Assembly: GCA_041484525.1 (NCBI GenBank)
Contig: JBGPHT010000070.1
Span: forward strand, 1-36,142
Source: JBGPHT01 sp041484525
Lineage (GTDB): Bacteria > Acidobacteriota > Terriglobia > Bryobacterales > Bryobacteraceae
Direction of reading: 5' to 3'
Length of the DNA: 36,142 bases
Position 1 is the first letter of the stretch, and each line of letters starts with the position of its first letter. Under the pieces are notes generated by a model. It saw only the letters and a program-made list of their open reading frames with translations. It had not been told where the DNA came from and did not search any database. Made by a program: the position numbers and the translations under genes. This document shows positions 7,703-15,322 of the stretch, one piece after another.

Positions 7703-8323
7703 ATGTCAACGCGCACCACCAGCCTTGGCGATACCGTATGGGACCTTCCACCATTGATCCTTCACCCATTTAACGAGCGCGTCCCACCTTCCACGCTGCT
7801 CGAAAACTCGAAAGCTGCCTTGATGCTCTCCGGCCTGATCCCGACGGACGGGTCCGATCCCGATGAGCTCACGCGGCGGCTTCTGGCCGGCCGCTACGGA
7901 GAAATCCGCATGCTCTATTTCCTGGGGAAAGACGTATTTCGCTGGATCGAGCAGGGCGTCGACTGGGCCGCCCGCACCCCCGAGTTGGAGAACGCCGACA
8001 TTCAGCGCCAGAGCTTCGCCACTCTGCTAGCCGCCCCCCCGACCAATGTTCGCGAGAAGCTCATCCGCTGGGGTGTCTCGGATTACGTATCCATCTTCTC
8101 CCGCGCCATCGGCCTGAATTGCATCTTTGTCGAGCCGCCACCGTTCCCCATGCTGAGCGAGGAGTTTCTCCGCAACTACCACCGTTATGCGGATTTCCTC
8201 TTCCGGTGCTACATGGAATTGCAGCCGCACCGCTGTCTGACGGCGGCCAACTTCCGCTTCGATCTCTACGCCTCGGGCGAGTATTCCAAATTGCTCGAAT
8301 CGGAGTGGGAAGCGAACAGTTGA
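7703..8323 (+). CDS. Conserved-looking hypothetical protein
   Basis: A 206-residue soluble protein that I do not recognise. The ATG at 7703 is preceded by GGGAG at a good distance. Segments such as YGEIRMLYFLGKDVFRWIEQG, given here in part as YGEIRMLYFLGKDVF, and LRNYHRYADFLFRCYMEL suggest an alpha-helical fold rich in aromatic residues. There are no Cys clusters, signal peptide or membrane helices. Codon use and GC match the neighbours. It converges on the YkgJ-family gene; the repaired end of that gene is four bases away, so the two do not overlap. Confidence 0.7.
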   Translation: MSTRTTSLGDTVWDLPPLILHPFNERVPPSTLLENSKAALMLSGLIPTDGSDPDELTRRLLAGRYGEIRMLYFLGKDVFRWIEQGVDWAARTPELENADIQRQSFATLLAAPPTNVREKLIRWGVSDYVSIFSRAIGLNCIFVEPPPFPMLSEEFLRNYHRYADFLFRCYMELQPHRCLTAANFRFDLYASGEYSKLLESEWEANS

Positions 8324-8327
8324 CGCT

Positions 8328-8907
8328 TCACCGCCGGAACCCAACTGCTCCTTGAACGCCTCGAGCGAGTTGTACACGATGGGGCAGTAGCACGCCCGGT
8401 CGACGAATTGCCACATCCGGCTGGCGATCGACCCGCCCCCACGCACCACGTGCGGAAACCGCTGGCAGATGTCGGGGCAGGATTACCCATCGCAGTAAGC
8501 AGCACCACAGCACCACGCACCACGTGCGGAAACCGCTGGCAGATGTCGGGGCGCGCTTCGTAGGCCGTGCAGGTATTTCCATCCAGGAAAACGCACCCCG
8601 CGGATTCCGTCCGCTTAAGAATGCGGCCCTCTTCGGCGCTCTCCATCGTGTAGTCCGCGAGGAAGCGGTCGCGCGGAATCCGCAGGTACCTGGCGAGGCG
8701 TTCCACGTCGCGCTCCGAAACTTGCACCGTGGCGACGCGGCAACATTGCGCGCATTGGGTGCAATCGATCCGGTCCTCGATGCCTTCGGCGATGCGGCGC
8801 AGAATCCGGTCCGAGTGGTCGCGCGATTTCATGAACCGCCGGAAATGCAGGTTCTCGTCGCGCTTTTTCTCACCCAGCAGGCGCACCTGCACCAAGTCGG
8901 TAATCAC
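8328..8907 (-). pseudogene. YkgJ-family Cys-cluster protein broken by a 74-bp duplication
   Basis: The frame from GTG 8907 encodes a YkgJ/UPF0153-type protein with CTQCAQCC near residue 50, SAGCVFLDGNTCTAYEARP and CQRFPHVV, the Cys ligands expected to bind zinc or iron. Right after RFPHVV the frame shifts, because a 40-bp stretch is repeated with a 34-bp spacer. The shadow continues to a stop at 8266. Removing the 74-bp insert gives VRGGGSIASRMWQFVD, then ACYCPIVYNSLEAFKE, a normal family C-terminus. A second one-base lesion near 8350 would let it end in VGFRR at TGA 8328-8330. It follows the RMD1/DUF155 gene by 34 bases and is probably co-transcribed with it. Confidence 0.7.
8439..8552. repeat. 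40-bp direct repeat with 34-bp spacer inside the YkgJ gene
   Basis: Bases 8439-8478 and 8513-8552 are identical over 40 bases and contain GCACCACGTGCGGAAACC. The offset is 74, which is not a multiple of three, so the extra unit shifts the reading frame of the YkgJ gene. The 34-base spacer contains short CACCAC-like runs matching the repeat edge. It looks like a recent local duplication by slippage or a template switch, or an assembly artefact. Confidence 0.9.
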
Positions 8908-8941
8908 TACTTCCAGGTTATCAGGCGCTGAAGAAGGCGCC

Positions 8942-10039
8942 TCATTTGCCGCGAAACAGATATACCAGCTCGATGATGAGAATGATCACTACCATTAATT
9001 CCAAGACGAAGGCGCGGCTTTGGTAGAAGCGATCCATCATGAAGCTGTAGAGCTCTCCCGCGCTTTGGAGTTTCTGCTCCACCAGCATGCGGTAGTCCGG
9101 CACTCCGATCCTGGCGGCGGCCATTCGATAGAGGCGCGCCGCGAACATGTCGCTCAGGAACTTGATTGCGTTGTCGACCCTTTCGGTGAGCTCCCGGATC
9201 TCCAGGCGGATGAGGTTGAGCCGCCCGGCCTCGCGCACCAGGCGCCAACGGGCGAGAACTCCCGTTCCGCGCTCGAGTTTGCGGTAGACCTCCGAGAGCA
9301 GGCCGGTGAGCACGGCGTCGTAATGCCGGAATTCGAGCAACTGCGAATTCGCGTACTCGAGAAGCTGCAGCGTGGGAGCGGCGCCTTCGGGCGTGTCGTA
9401 GAGCAAGGCCGCGGTCCAGCCGACAACGAGGAGGTCGGTCTCGTAGTAGGACATTCTGGATTCCAGGATTTCCTGGCGCTCGGCTGCTGAGAATTCGGCC
9501 GGCTCGCCGCGCACGATCTGCGCGATGTAGCGTCCGCAGCTTTCGATTAAGGCCTCCGCCGTCACCGGATGCTGCGCTTCATCGAGGAGCGGCGGCAGGC
9601 AGATGACGTAGTAATCCTCATGCAGCTTCTCGCGGTACGCATCCACCACCGCCGGCCGCGCCCGCACCAGGCAGCTCTCGATGACTTCGGCCGCCCTTCT
9701 CTCCAGCTCGGGCGCATTCATCCAGCGCGCCGCCAGCGCCACTATTTCTTCCCAGGAGCCCGTGAACGGCAACACCAGGTTCAGGCTGATGACACCGTAG
9801 TCGAAATAGGCGAGGCTCCCGGAGGCGCGCTCTCCACTCGCCAGATCCACAGGGCCGATGGCTTCGATGATGGGGGGCCGGGCGAATTGAACATATTCCG
9901 GAGCCGGTTGACGGAATGGCGGTTCCCGTCCGGGCGGCGGCGCTTTCAGGATGGCGCGCAATTCATCCAGCCGGATCTCGTCGCCGACATCAAACAGGAA
10001 CATCGCCGAGAGTGAGCCGGATATTTTTTGCGCCGCCAT
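8942..10039 (-). CDS. RMD1/YagE family (DUF155) membrane-anchored protein
   Basis: A 365-residue protein from ATG 10039 (MAAQKISGSL). Codons further upstream lie antisense to the phosphoesterase gene and were not used. The core has AMFLFDVGDEIRLDELRAIL and FDYGVISLNLVLPF, the beta-strand region typical of the DUF155/RMD1 family. A long helical part follows, then one C-terminal membrane helix (LELMVVIILIIELVYLF) near the end, also family-like. Yeast relatives (Rmd1, Rmd8, Sif2) and mitochondrial RMND1 have this C-terminal anchor; the bacterial function is unknown. It is upstream of, and probably co-transcribed with, the YkgJ-family gene, and divergent from the metallophosphoesterase. Confidence 0.75.
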   Translation of the reverse strand: MAAQKISGSLSAMFLFDVGDEIRLDELRAILKAPPPGREPPFRQPAPEYVQFARPPIIEAIGPVDLASGERASGSLAYFDYGVISLNLVLPFTGSWEEIVALAARWMNAPELERRAAEVIESCLVRARPAVVDAYREKLHEDYYVICLPPLLDEAQHPVTAEALIESCGRYIAQIVRGEPAEFSAAERQEILESRMSYYETDLLVVGWTAALLYDTPEGAAPTLQLLEYANSQLLEFRHYDAVLTGLLSEVYRKLERGTGVLARWRLVREAGRLNLIRLEIRELTERVDNAIKFLSDMFAARLYRMAAARIGVPDYRMLVEQKLQSAGELYSFMMDRFYQSRAFVLELMVVIILIIELVYLFRGK

Positions 10040-10087
10040 CTTTCGCCAATCTGAAACAGAACTGTAATACGGGCCGAGGCCCGGCTG

Positions 10088-10110
10088 TTGCATGCTATTA
10101 GAACATGCAA
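10088..10110 (+). promoter_or_regulatory. 7-bp inverted repeat just before the phosphoesterase ribosome binding site
   Basis: TTGCATG (10088-10094) and CATGCAA (10104-10110) form a perfect 7-bp inverted repeat with a nine-base loop. It lies between the divergent starts at 10039 and 10125, directly before AAGGAG at 10111-10116. It could be an operator or a 5'-leader hairpin. No clear promoter elements pin this down. Confidence 0.35.
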
Positions 10111-10124
10111 AAGGAGCACACTCG

Positions 10125-11198
10125 ATGAGGAAGGTGTTGCCGCTGTTCTTCGGCCTTCTGGCTTCCGTGCAAGGCGGCCCCGGAGACAAGGTGGTTGGCG
10201 GACCGTACGTGGTGAACGTCGGGTCCCGGACTGCGACCGTAGTGTGGCTGGTCGAGACCGGTCGCGCGTCACTCGGCACCGAGCCGGGAAAATCCGACAA
10301 GACGGCGCCTGCGCTGCGCGCGGAAAAGGTCACCTTCAAAGGGCTGGAGGCGGGGAAGACTTATTACTACGACACCAACGGAAGCGAGGAGGGCAAAGGA
10401 TCGTTCAAGACGCCGCCGCTCGCCGCCGGGTCGTATCAGTTTGTCGTCTATGGAGACACGCGCACGCGCCATGATGTGCACCGCAGCGTGATGGCGGCCA
10501 TCCTGAAATACGCGCAGCCGGACTTCGTCCTGCACACCGGCGACCAGGTAGCGGACGGCACCGACCCGGCGCTATGGCCCGTCTTTTTCGATATCGAGGG
10601 CGCCCTGCTGCGCAAGGCGGCCATCTTTCCTTCGCTCGGCAACCATGAACGAAACTCACGCCAGTGGTACGATTTCTTCGACGCGGATACGTCGTACTAC
10701 TCGTTCAACTGGGGGAACAGCCACTTCAGCGTCCTCGACTCGGACCTCAACAACGTGGGCCCGGGATCGGAGACGCGGCAGCGGTTCTGGGACGAGCAGG
10801 TGAAATGGCTGCGCGAAGATCTCGAAAAAAACCAGAAAGCCGATTTTCGGTTTGTGATGGCCCACCATCCGCCGATGACCGCGGTTTCCAACCGGCAGGG
10901 CGACAATCTGCACATGGCCGCGCTTATGCCGATGCTGGTGCAGTACAACGTCACGGCCGGGTTCTTCGGACACGACCACAATTATCAGCACTACTTGAAG
11001 AGCGGCGTCCACTATTTCGTGACGGGCGGCGGCGGAGCTCCGCTGTATGACGTCGACAAGCCGCCGGAGACGATCACGAAGAAGGTGGCCAGCACCGAGA
11101 ACTTCATGGTCGTAAAGGTGAACGGCAAGACCGCGCGCTTCGAAACGCTCCGGCCGGACGGCGAGTCACTGGACGTTACGGAAGTGAAGCGCCCGTGA
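10125..11198 (+). CDS. Secreted metallophosphoesterase, purple acid phosphatase type
   Basis: A 357-residue protein; ATG 10125 is preceded by AAGGAG with eight bases between. A short leader (MRKVLPLFFGLLASVQG) directs export. Residues about 22-105 form an Fn3-like N-terminal domain (GPYVVNVGSRTATVVW; GLEAGKTYYY), as in purple acid phosphatases. The calcineurin-like catalytic domain shows YGDTRT, LHTGDQVADGTD, SLGNHE, VMAHHPPM and GHDHNYQHY, which together supply the two-metal ligands. It should hydrolyse phosphomonoesters or related substrates in the periplasm or outside. Its TGA stop lies inside the left arm of a 20-bp inverted repeat, which may end transcription. Confidence 0.88.
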   Translation: MRKVLPLFFGLLASVQGGPGDKVVGGPYVVNVGSRTATVVWLVETGRASLGTEPGKSDKTAPALRAEKVTFKGLEAGKTYYYDTNGSEEGKGSFKTPPLAAGSYQFVVYGDTRTRHDVHRSVMAAILKYAQPDFVLHTGDQVADGTDPALWPVFFDIEGALLRKAAIFPSLGNHERNSRQWYDFFDADTSYYSFNWGNSHFSVLDSDLNNVGPGSETRQRFWDEQVKWLREDLEKNQKADFRFVMAHHPPMTAVSNRQGDNLHMAALMPMLVQYNVTAGFFGHDHNYQHYLKSGVHYFVTGGGGAPLYDVDKPPETITKKVASTENFMVVKVNGKTARFETLRPDGESLDVTEVKRP

Positions 11199-11277
11199 CC
11201 GCGGTTCGGTCAGCGGGAAGCGGAAGCCACTTGTTTGCAGCGTCAGAAACGTGCTTGTGACCGAACCGCGGTCACGG
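11193..11277. repeat. Perfect 20-bp inverted repeat with 45-bp loop
   Basis: The arms 11193-11212 (CCGTGACCGCGGTTCGGTCA) and 11258-11277 are exact reverse complements, separated by 45 bases. The left arm includes the phosphoesterase stop codon; the right arm ends 17 bases before the end of the convergent 71-residue ORF. There is no T-run, so a simple intrinsic terminator is not obvious. It could be a bidirectional terminator-like structure, a REP-like dispersed element or a protein-binding site. Confidence 0.85.
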
Positions 11278-11294
11278 AGGAATTGCGGTGACGT

Positions 11295-11510
11295 TCACCG
11301 CTTGCCGCGATCTTTTCTGAGCCGCTGGTTCAGATGCCCCAGGCTGGCATATTGCCCAAGCGGACGCAACTTCGGCGCTTTGCGATGCGGGTCGAAATCG
11401 CGGCAACGGAAAAGGTCGGATGCGGAAATCACGGCCGTGCCCATCGGGCGGTATTCGTAAGTGCCTTGCGCCCACGCGAGGCCCTCATCCATCCAGAGAT
11501 AGAATCCCAT
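11295..11510 (-). CDS. Small hypothetical protein
   Basis: A 71-residue ORF from ATG 11510, five bases after the stop of the zinc-ribbon gene upstream. The sequence MGFYLWMDEGLAWAQGTYEY, then GTAVISASDLFRCRDFDP, is protein-like, with a basic C-terminus (GHLNQRLRKDRGKR). I do not recognise the family. The longer reading of this frame (from 11642) overlaps the zinc-ribbon gene and is unlikely. It is the last gene of the cell-wall operon and ends before the 20-bp inverted repeat. Confidence 0.5.
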   Translation of the reverse strand: MGFYLWMDEGLAWAQGTYEYRPMGTAVISASDLFRCRDFDPHRKAPKLRPLGQYASLGHLNQRLRKDRGKR

Positions 11511-11515
11511 CGCAG

Positions 11516-11764
11516 TCAGGTTGGCCCGCGATAGAAGCGGCGGAAGCGATGGCCGCAGCTCCGGCATCGGAAGGGCTTGATGCGAAGCGCCGCGATGACG
11601 CGGTCGAGGCCGTTGGATTTCGAAAGGCGGACGTTCTGCCATCCGCAGTTGGGGCAGCGGGGTAGAGTCGAAGCATCAGGCATCATGTCGGACGGTGCGT
11701 TCTCGACGGGCGCCTCGGTCTTTTCCTTTTGCTTCATGGCCGCAACCGCTCGCTGGATCGGCAT
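11516..11764 (-). CDS. Small zinc-ribbon protein
   Basis: An 82-residue protein with a C-terminal zinc ribbon: CPNCGW, then a 20-odd residue spacer, then CRSCGHRFRRFYRG, giving four Cys ligands. The first 35 residues are Lys/Glu-rich and probably disordered. ATG 11764 has GGAAAGG just upstream on the minus strand; ATG 11737 (MKQKEKTEAP) is an alternative start. It follows the amidotransferase gene by 39 bases in the same direction. The function is unknown; the basic ribbon suggests nucleic-acid or protein binding. Confidence 0.65.
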   Translation of the reverse strand: MPIQRAVAAMKQKEKTEAPVENAPSDMMPDASTLPRCPNCGWQNVRLSKSNGLDRVIAALRIKPFRCRSCGHRFRRFYRGPT

Positions 11765-11803
11765 TACCTTTCCAGCCAGTATGCCAGACGCGATGCCCGC
11801 GCG

Positions 11804-12520
11804 TCACCCACCGGCGGCGTCCGACCGTGCTGTACAGACCAAATCGCACCACCGAGCGAACAGTTCGGCGGCCAACACGGAAAGGCGCTCCGAGTTGCGG
11901 TGCGGGTCGAGCGGCGCGGCGAGCTCCCGCAAATCTCCGCAGTTGGCGTCCTGCGTGCACCAGTCGGCGATCATCGCGGGCGTCACTTCGGGGTGGAACT
12001 GAAAGCCGTAGACGCGGTCGCCAACCCGGAACGCCTGGTGCGCGCACCGCTCCGATGAGGCGAGCAGCGTGGCCCCGGGCGGCAAATCCCAGGTGTCGCT
12101 GTGCCAGTGAAAGACGGTCTCGTTCGCGTGGAGAGCGGATAGCAGCGGGTCGATGGAAGCGGCTTCGCTCAGGCGCAGCGGGAACCAGCCGATCTCGCTC
12201 GCCGGGTTGCGGCGGACTTCGGCGCCCAGAGCGCGCGCGATCAGTTGCGAGCCCAGACAAATGCCCAGGACGGGTTGGCGGCGCGCCATCGCATCGCGGA
12301 TCATGCGCTCCTCCTGGCGGAGGAAAGGCAGGCGATCGTTGGCCGACATGGGGCCGCCGAGGAAGATCAGCGCGTCGTGATTCGCAGGATCATCCGGCAA
12401 GCCGGCCGGCGCGTCCCACAAATCCGCATAGTGCCAAGCGATGCTGCGGCGCTCCAGTTCAGCGACGATATGGCCGGCGCCTTCGAAAGGGACGTGCCGG
12501 AAAATCAGCACGCGGGACAC
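11804..12520 (-). CDS. Class I glutamine amidotransferase (GMP synthase-like GATase)
   Basis: A 238-residue stand-alone GATase1 domain. The triad is visible: Cys88 in LGICLGSQL, and His176 and Glu178 in FQFHPEV. The oxyanion region FLGGPMSAND and the GWFPLRL strand are typical. Such enzymes release ammonia from glutamine or, as stand-alone forms, act as gamma-glutamyl peptidases. The start is GTG 12520, directly after the amidase stop TAA (12521-12523), so the two are translationally coupled. Placement behind two peptidoglycan hydrolases suggests, but does not prove, a role with cell-wall gamma-glutamyl compounds. Confidence 0.85.
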   Translation of the reverse strand: MSRVLIFRHVPFEGAGHIVAELERRSIAWHYADLWDAPAGLPDDPANHDALIFLGGPMSANDRLPFLRQEERMIRDAMARRQPVLGICLGSQLIARALGAEVRRNPASEIGWFPLRLSEAASIDPLLSALHANETVFHWHSDTWDLPPGATLLASSERCAHQAFRVGDRVYGFQFHPEVTPAMIADWCTQDANCGDLRELAAPLDPHRNSERLSVLAAELFARWCDLVCTARSDAAGG

Positions 12521-13930
12521 TTAGTTCTCGGCCATCTGGAAGTGACTGAGACCTTCGGCATAGCGGGAGATGCCACGATACAAAGCATCCGCCAGCTTCT
12601 GGCGGTAGTCGGGCTTCTTCAGCAGCGTCTCTTCGCGCAGGTTGCTGAGGAAGCCGATCTCGGCCAGCACCGAGGGCATGTTGGCGCCGATCAGGACCAC
12701 GAAGGGTGCGGTCTTGATGCCGCGATTCTTGGAGCCGGGAAAATTGCGCGCGGAGAAGGCGAACAGGGCGGTCTGCAGACGGCCCGCGAACTCGTGCGAC
12801 TCTTCGACTTTATCGTGCAGAGTAATCTTCTTGATAATGTCCTGGAGCTCGAAAACGGTTTTCTGCGAGCTGGCGTTCTCGCGCGCGGCCACGTCGAGAG
12901 CGTCCTTGGTGCCGTTGATATTCAGGTAGAAAGTCTCGACGCCGGCGATCCGCGGATAGGACGAAGAATTGGCGTGGATGGAGAGGAACAGGTCAGCCTT
13001 TTTGTCATTGGCGAGCGCCGTGCGCCCTTCAAGCGGCACGAACGTGTCGTCGGTGCGCGTGTAAATCACTTCCGCGCCCATGCTGTCTTCGATGAGCTTG
13101 CCGACGCGCTGCGCGACGTCCAGCACAAGCTCCTTTTCGAATAGTCCGTGCGGTGAAGTAGTGCCTTGATCGTGGCCACCATGGCCGGGGTCGATCACGA
13201 CGCGATTGATCTTGAGGCCGAGCGCGCGGATAAGGGAACTCTCGCCGCTAGCGGTGTGGCGCGCGGCTTTGGCGGTCTCTTCAGGCGTCGGCGGCGGGAG
13301 CTTGGCGGGACCGGGTTTGGCTTTGGCGATTGTTGGTTCAGGTTTGGGAGTCCCACCAGCGGGCGGCAAATACTTGGGAGCCGCCTCGGGGGGCGCGGGC
13401 GCCGGTTCGGGCTTCGCCAGTTCGGAGCGGTTGGGTTCGGCGTTTACGCGCTCGGCGAGTTCCGGCCTGATTCCCGCCGGCGTGGCGGGAGGTGCAGGTG
13501 CTGCGGCGGTGTCGAGTTTGGGCGGCGCGGCGAGATTCGCGGGGACACGCAACTCGATCATCAGGCGATCGGGGTTCGAAAGTTGGCTGGTAACCAGTTG
13601 CACATTGGCGGCCAGATCGAGAACCACGCGGGTCACGCCCGGTGTGGTTTCGGCGACGCGGATGCGCTTCACAGCCTTGTCTTCGAGGTCCTGCCCGAGC
13701 ATGCGCTTGGACTCGATGCGCGGACGCGCGTTCAAGATGTCGAAGTAGACGCGGTCGGGATTGTACAGGCGATCGGTTCGATACTGGAACTCGCCCGAAA
13801 CTTCGATGGCCACGCGAGTAACATCGCCGAGAGACCAATAGCGGACGGCGGTCACGCTGCGGTTCGCGGTCCGATCCGCCTGCGCGACCAGGAGTGAGGC
13901 CGAGATAGCGAACGCCGCGAAGAGCTTCAT
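12521..13930 (-). CDS. AMIN-domain N-acetylmuramoyl-L-alanine amidase
   Basis: A 469-residue exported enzyme that cleaves the amide bond between muramic acid and the stem peptide. It has a signal peptide (MKLFAAFAISASLLVAQA), an AMIN domain at about 25-128 that targets the wall, a Pro/Ala-rich linker at 130-230, and an Amidase_3 domain from about 240. Zinc ligands are His250 (IDPGHGGHD), Glu265 (FEKELVLD) and His319 (LSIHANSS); LAEIGFLSN carries the catalytic Glu region. It resembles AmiA/B/C; an autoinhibitory helix segment may lie around residues 340-390. The lytic transglycosylase gene ends nine bases upstream, so both act in wall turnover or cell separation. Confidence 0.93.
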   Translation of the reverse strand: MKLFAAFAISASLLVAQADRTANRSVTAVRYWSLGDVTRVAIEVSGEFQYRTDRLYNPDRVYFDILNARPRIESKRMLGQDLEDKAVKRIRVAETTPGVTRVVLDLAANVQLVTSQLSNPDRLMIELRVPANLAAPPKLDTAAAPAPPATPAGIRPELAERVNAEPNRSELAKPEPAPAPPEAAPKYLPPAGGTPKPEPTIAKAKPGPAKLPPPTPEETAKAARHTASGESSLIRALGLKINRVVIDPGHGGHDQGTTSPHGLFEKELVLDVAQRVGKLIEDSMGAEVIYTRTDDTFVPLEGRTALANDKKADLFLSIHANSSSYPRIAGVETFYLNINGTKDALDVAARENASSQKTVFELQDIIKKITLHDKVEESHEFAGRLQTALFAFSARNFPGSKNRGIKTAPFVVLIGANMPSVLAEIGFLSNLREETLLKKPDYRQKLADALYRGISRYAEGLSHFQMAEN

Positions 13931-13939
13931 AAGAGAACC

Positions 13940-14680
13940 TTACTTTGAGACGTACCGCACACTGCCATCGGGTTCCACAATTTCCACAATGTGGGCCGGT
14001 CCGGCAGACTTGGCCTCTTCGGGCCGGGGGCTGACTTCGACGGTTGCAGGTTTCGCGGAAGCGGCCTTCTGCGCCTTCTCGTACTGCTTGCGAACCTGGA
14101 CCACATAATTTACCGTTTCACGGTACGGCGGAATACCGCCGTGGCGGGCCACCGCGCCCTCGCCGGCATTGTAAGCGGCCAGTGCCAGCGAGTAACTGCC
14201 GTTATACAGATCGAGCAGATAGCGGAGATACTTGGCTCCGCCCTGGATGTTATCGATGGGGTTAAACACGTCGGAGACACCGAATCGGGCGGCTGTCGAG
14301 GGGATGAGCTGCATCAGGCCGAGCGCACCCTTCGGGGAAACGGCGAACGGATTGTAGTTACTCTCGACTTTGATGACGGAGTGGAGTAACTGGGCCGACA
14401 GGCCGTTCTGCGCGGCGATCTGCGCCACGGCTTCGTCGATGCCGGTGGGCGCGGGTGTGGACGCGGGCTCGGGCAATCCGGGCTCGACGACGCGCGCGGC
14501 GACGACGGTCTCGGAGACCCTCTGCCCGGCGACGGATTTGGGTGCGACGACCACGCTCCTCACCAGCTTCCCGGTGCGCAGGTCAGGGCGGACAACACTT
14601 GTGACTCGACTGGGCTGCAGATTCTCGGCAGCCGTTCCCAGACTTGCGACCAGAAACAGTATAAAACAAAATCGCGTCAA
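13940..14680 (-). CDS. SLT-family lytic transglycosylase
   Basis: A 246-residue exported enzyme cutting the glycan backbone of peptidoglycan. TTG 14680 is the likely start: it follows GAGGTGG with eight bases between and opens directly on a signal peptide (MTRFCFILFLVASLGTAAE). Starts at GTG 14692 or ATG 14776 would add a non-signal N-terminus. The SLT domain spans about 80-200, with catalytic Glu106 in VIKVESNYNP, then GALGLMQLIPSTAARFG, NIQGGAKYLRYLL and ALAAYNAGEGAV, all hallmark motifs. The tail is basic and Pro-rich and ends in DGSVRYVSK. It is the first gene of the cell-wall operon and divergent from mobA. Confidence 0.92.
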   Translation of the reverse strand: MTRFCFILFLVASLGTAAENLQPSRVTSVVRPDLRTGKLVRSVVVAPKSVAGQRVSETVVAARVVEPGLPEPASTPAPTGIDEAVAQIAAQNGLSAQLLHSVIKVESNYNPFAVSPKGALGLMQLIPSTAARFGVSDVFNPIDNIQGGAKYLRYLLDLYNGSYSLALAAYNAGEGAVARHGGIPPYRETVNYVVQVRKQYEKAQKAASAKPATVEVSPRPEEAKSAGPAHIVEIVEPDGSVRYVSK

Positions 14681-14688
14681 AATGTTTG

Positions 14689-14695
14689 CCACCTC
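14689..14695 (-). promoter_or_regulatory. Ribosome binding site deciding a TTG start
   Basis: On the minus strand GAGGTGG lies eight bases before TTG 14680. It is the best Shine-Dalgarno match in the leader and places the start at the signal peptide rather than at the GTG inside the site itself or the distant ATG at 14776. Confidence 0.6.
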
Positions 14696-14782
14696 GGTAC
14701 GTACTGCAAGACTCTTCGGCTTGGGACGCGGAAGGGGCAGGCCAAGCGCTGCCGGACTAAATGTCAATGGTATCATTTCCGT

Positions 14783-15322
14783 GTGATCGGCCGGGCCGGG
14801 TACGTGCTCGTGGGCGGCAGGAGTTCCCGCATGGGAACGGACAAAGCGCTGCTGCCGTATCGCGGCGGGACGCTGGTCGCGGCAGTCGCGCGCGAGGTGG
14901 AGGCGGCGGCGGGAAGCGTGGTGCTGGTCGGCAGGCCGGATGGCTTCGAGGGCTTCCACGCCATTCCAGACCTGTATCCGGGCGAGGGGCCGCTGGGTGG
15001 GATCCTGACCGCGTTGCATCATACTTCGGCCGAGTGGAACCTGATTTTGGCCTGCGATATGCCTCGCGTATCGGCGGAATTTCTCCGCGAGTTGCTGGCA
15101 CGGGCCGACGGCGATGGCCTGGTGCCGGTCGGACCCTCGGGACGTCCCGAGCCGTTGTGTGCGGTTTATCACCGTCGGGCGCTGGCCGGCCTGGAGGCGG
15201 CATTCGCGCGCGGCGTCAGAAAGGTAACGGCGGCGTTCACCGAAGATATGCGTCTTTCCCCTGTCGTCAGCGGATTTCAAAACGTCAATACTCCCGAGGA
15301 CTGGGCCGCGTATGGAGAATGA
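14783..15322 (+). CDS. mobA: Molybdenum cofactor guanylyltransferase
   Basis: A 179-residue nucleotidyltransferase that joins GMP to molybdopterin to make the guanine dinucleotide form of the cofactor. The N-terminal nucleotide-binding loop VLVGGRSSRMGTDKALLPY matches the MobA consensus LAGGxSxRMGxDK. GPLGGILTAL, LACDMP (metal-binding Asp) and FQNVNTPEDW follow in the expected order. GTG 14783 is the start. It is slightly shorter than E. coli MobA (194). The stop overlaps the next gene by 11 bases. No molybdoenzyme is present in the window, so the user of the cofactor lies elsewhere. Confidence 0.92.
   Translation: MIGRAGYVLVGGRSSRMGTDKALLPYRGGTLVAAVAREVEAAAGSVVLVGRPDGFEGFHAIPDLYPGEGPLGGILTALHHTSAEWNLILACDMPRVSAEFLRELLARADGDGLVPVGPSGRPEPLCAVYHRRALAGLEAAFARGVRKVTAAFTEDMRLSPVVSGFQNVNTPEDWAAYGE

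Noticed and set aside
8439..8552. Two-unit repeat as a minimal CRISPR array
   Set aside because: Only two units, lying within a coding sequence, with repeat content that encodes YkgJ motifs; no cas genes in the window.
11193..11277. Intrinsic terminator
   Set aside because: The loop is 45 bases and no T-run follows either arm, so it does not fit a standard rho-independent terminator; kept as an inverted repeat instead.
13940..15280. A 446-residue version of the lytic transglycosylase
   Set aside because: The first 168 codons are antisense to mobA; the signal peptide and ribosome binding site place the start at 14680.
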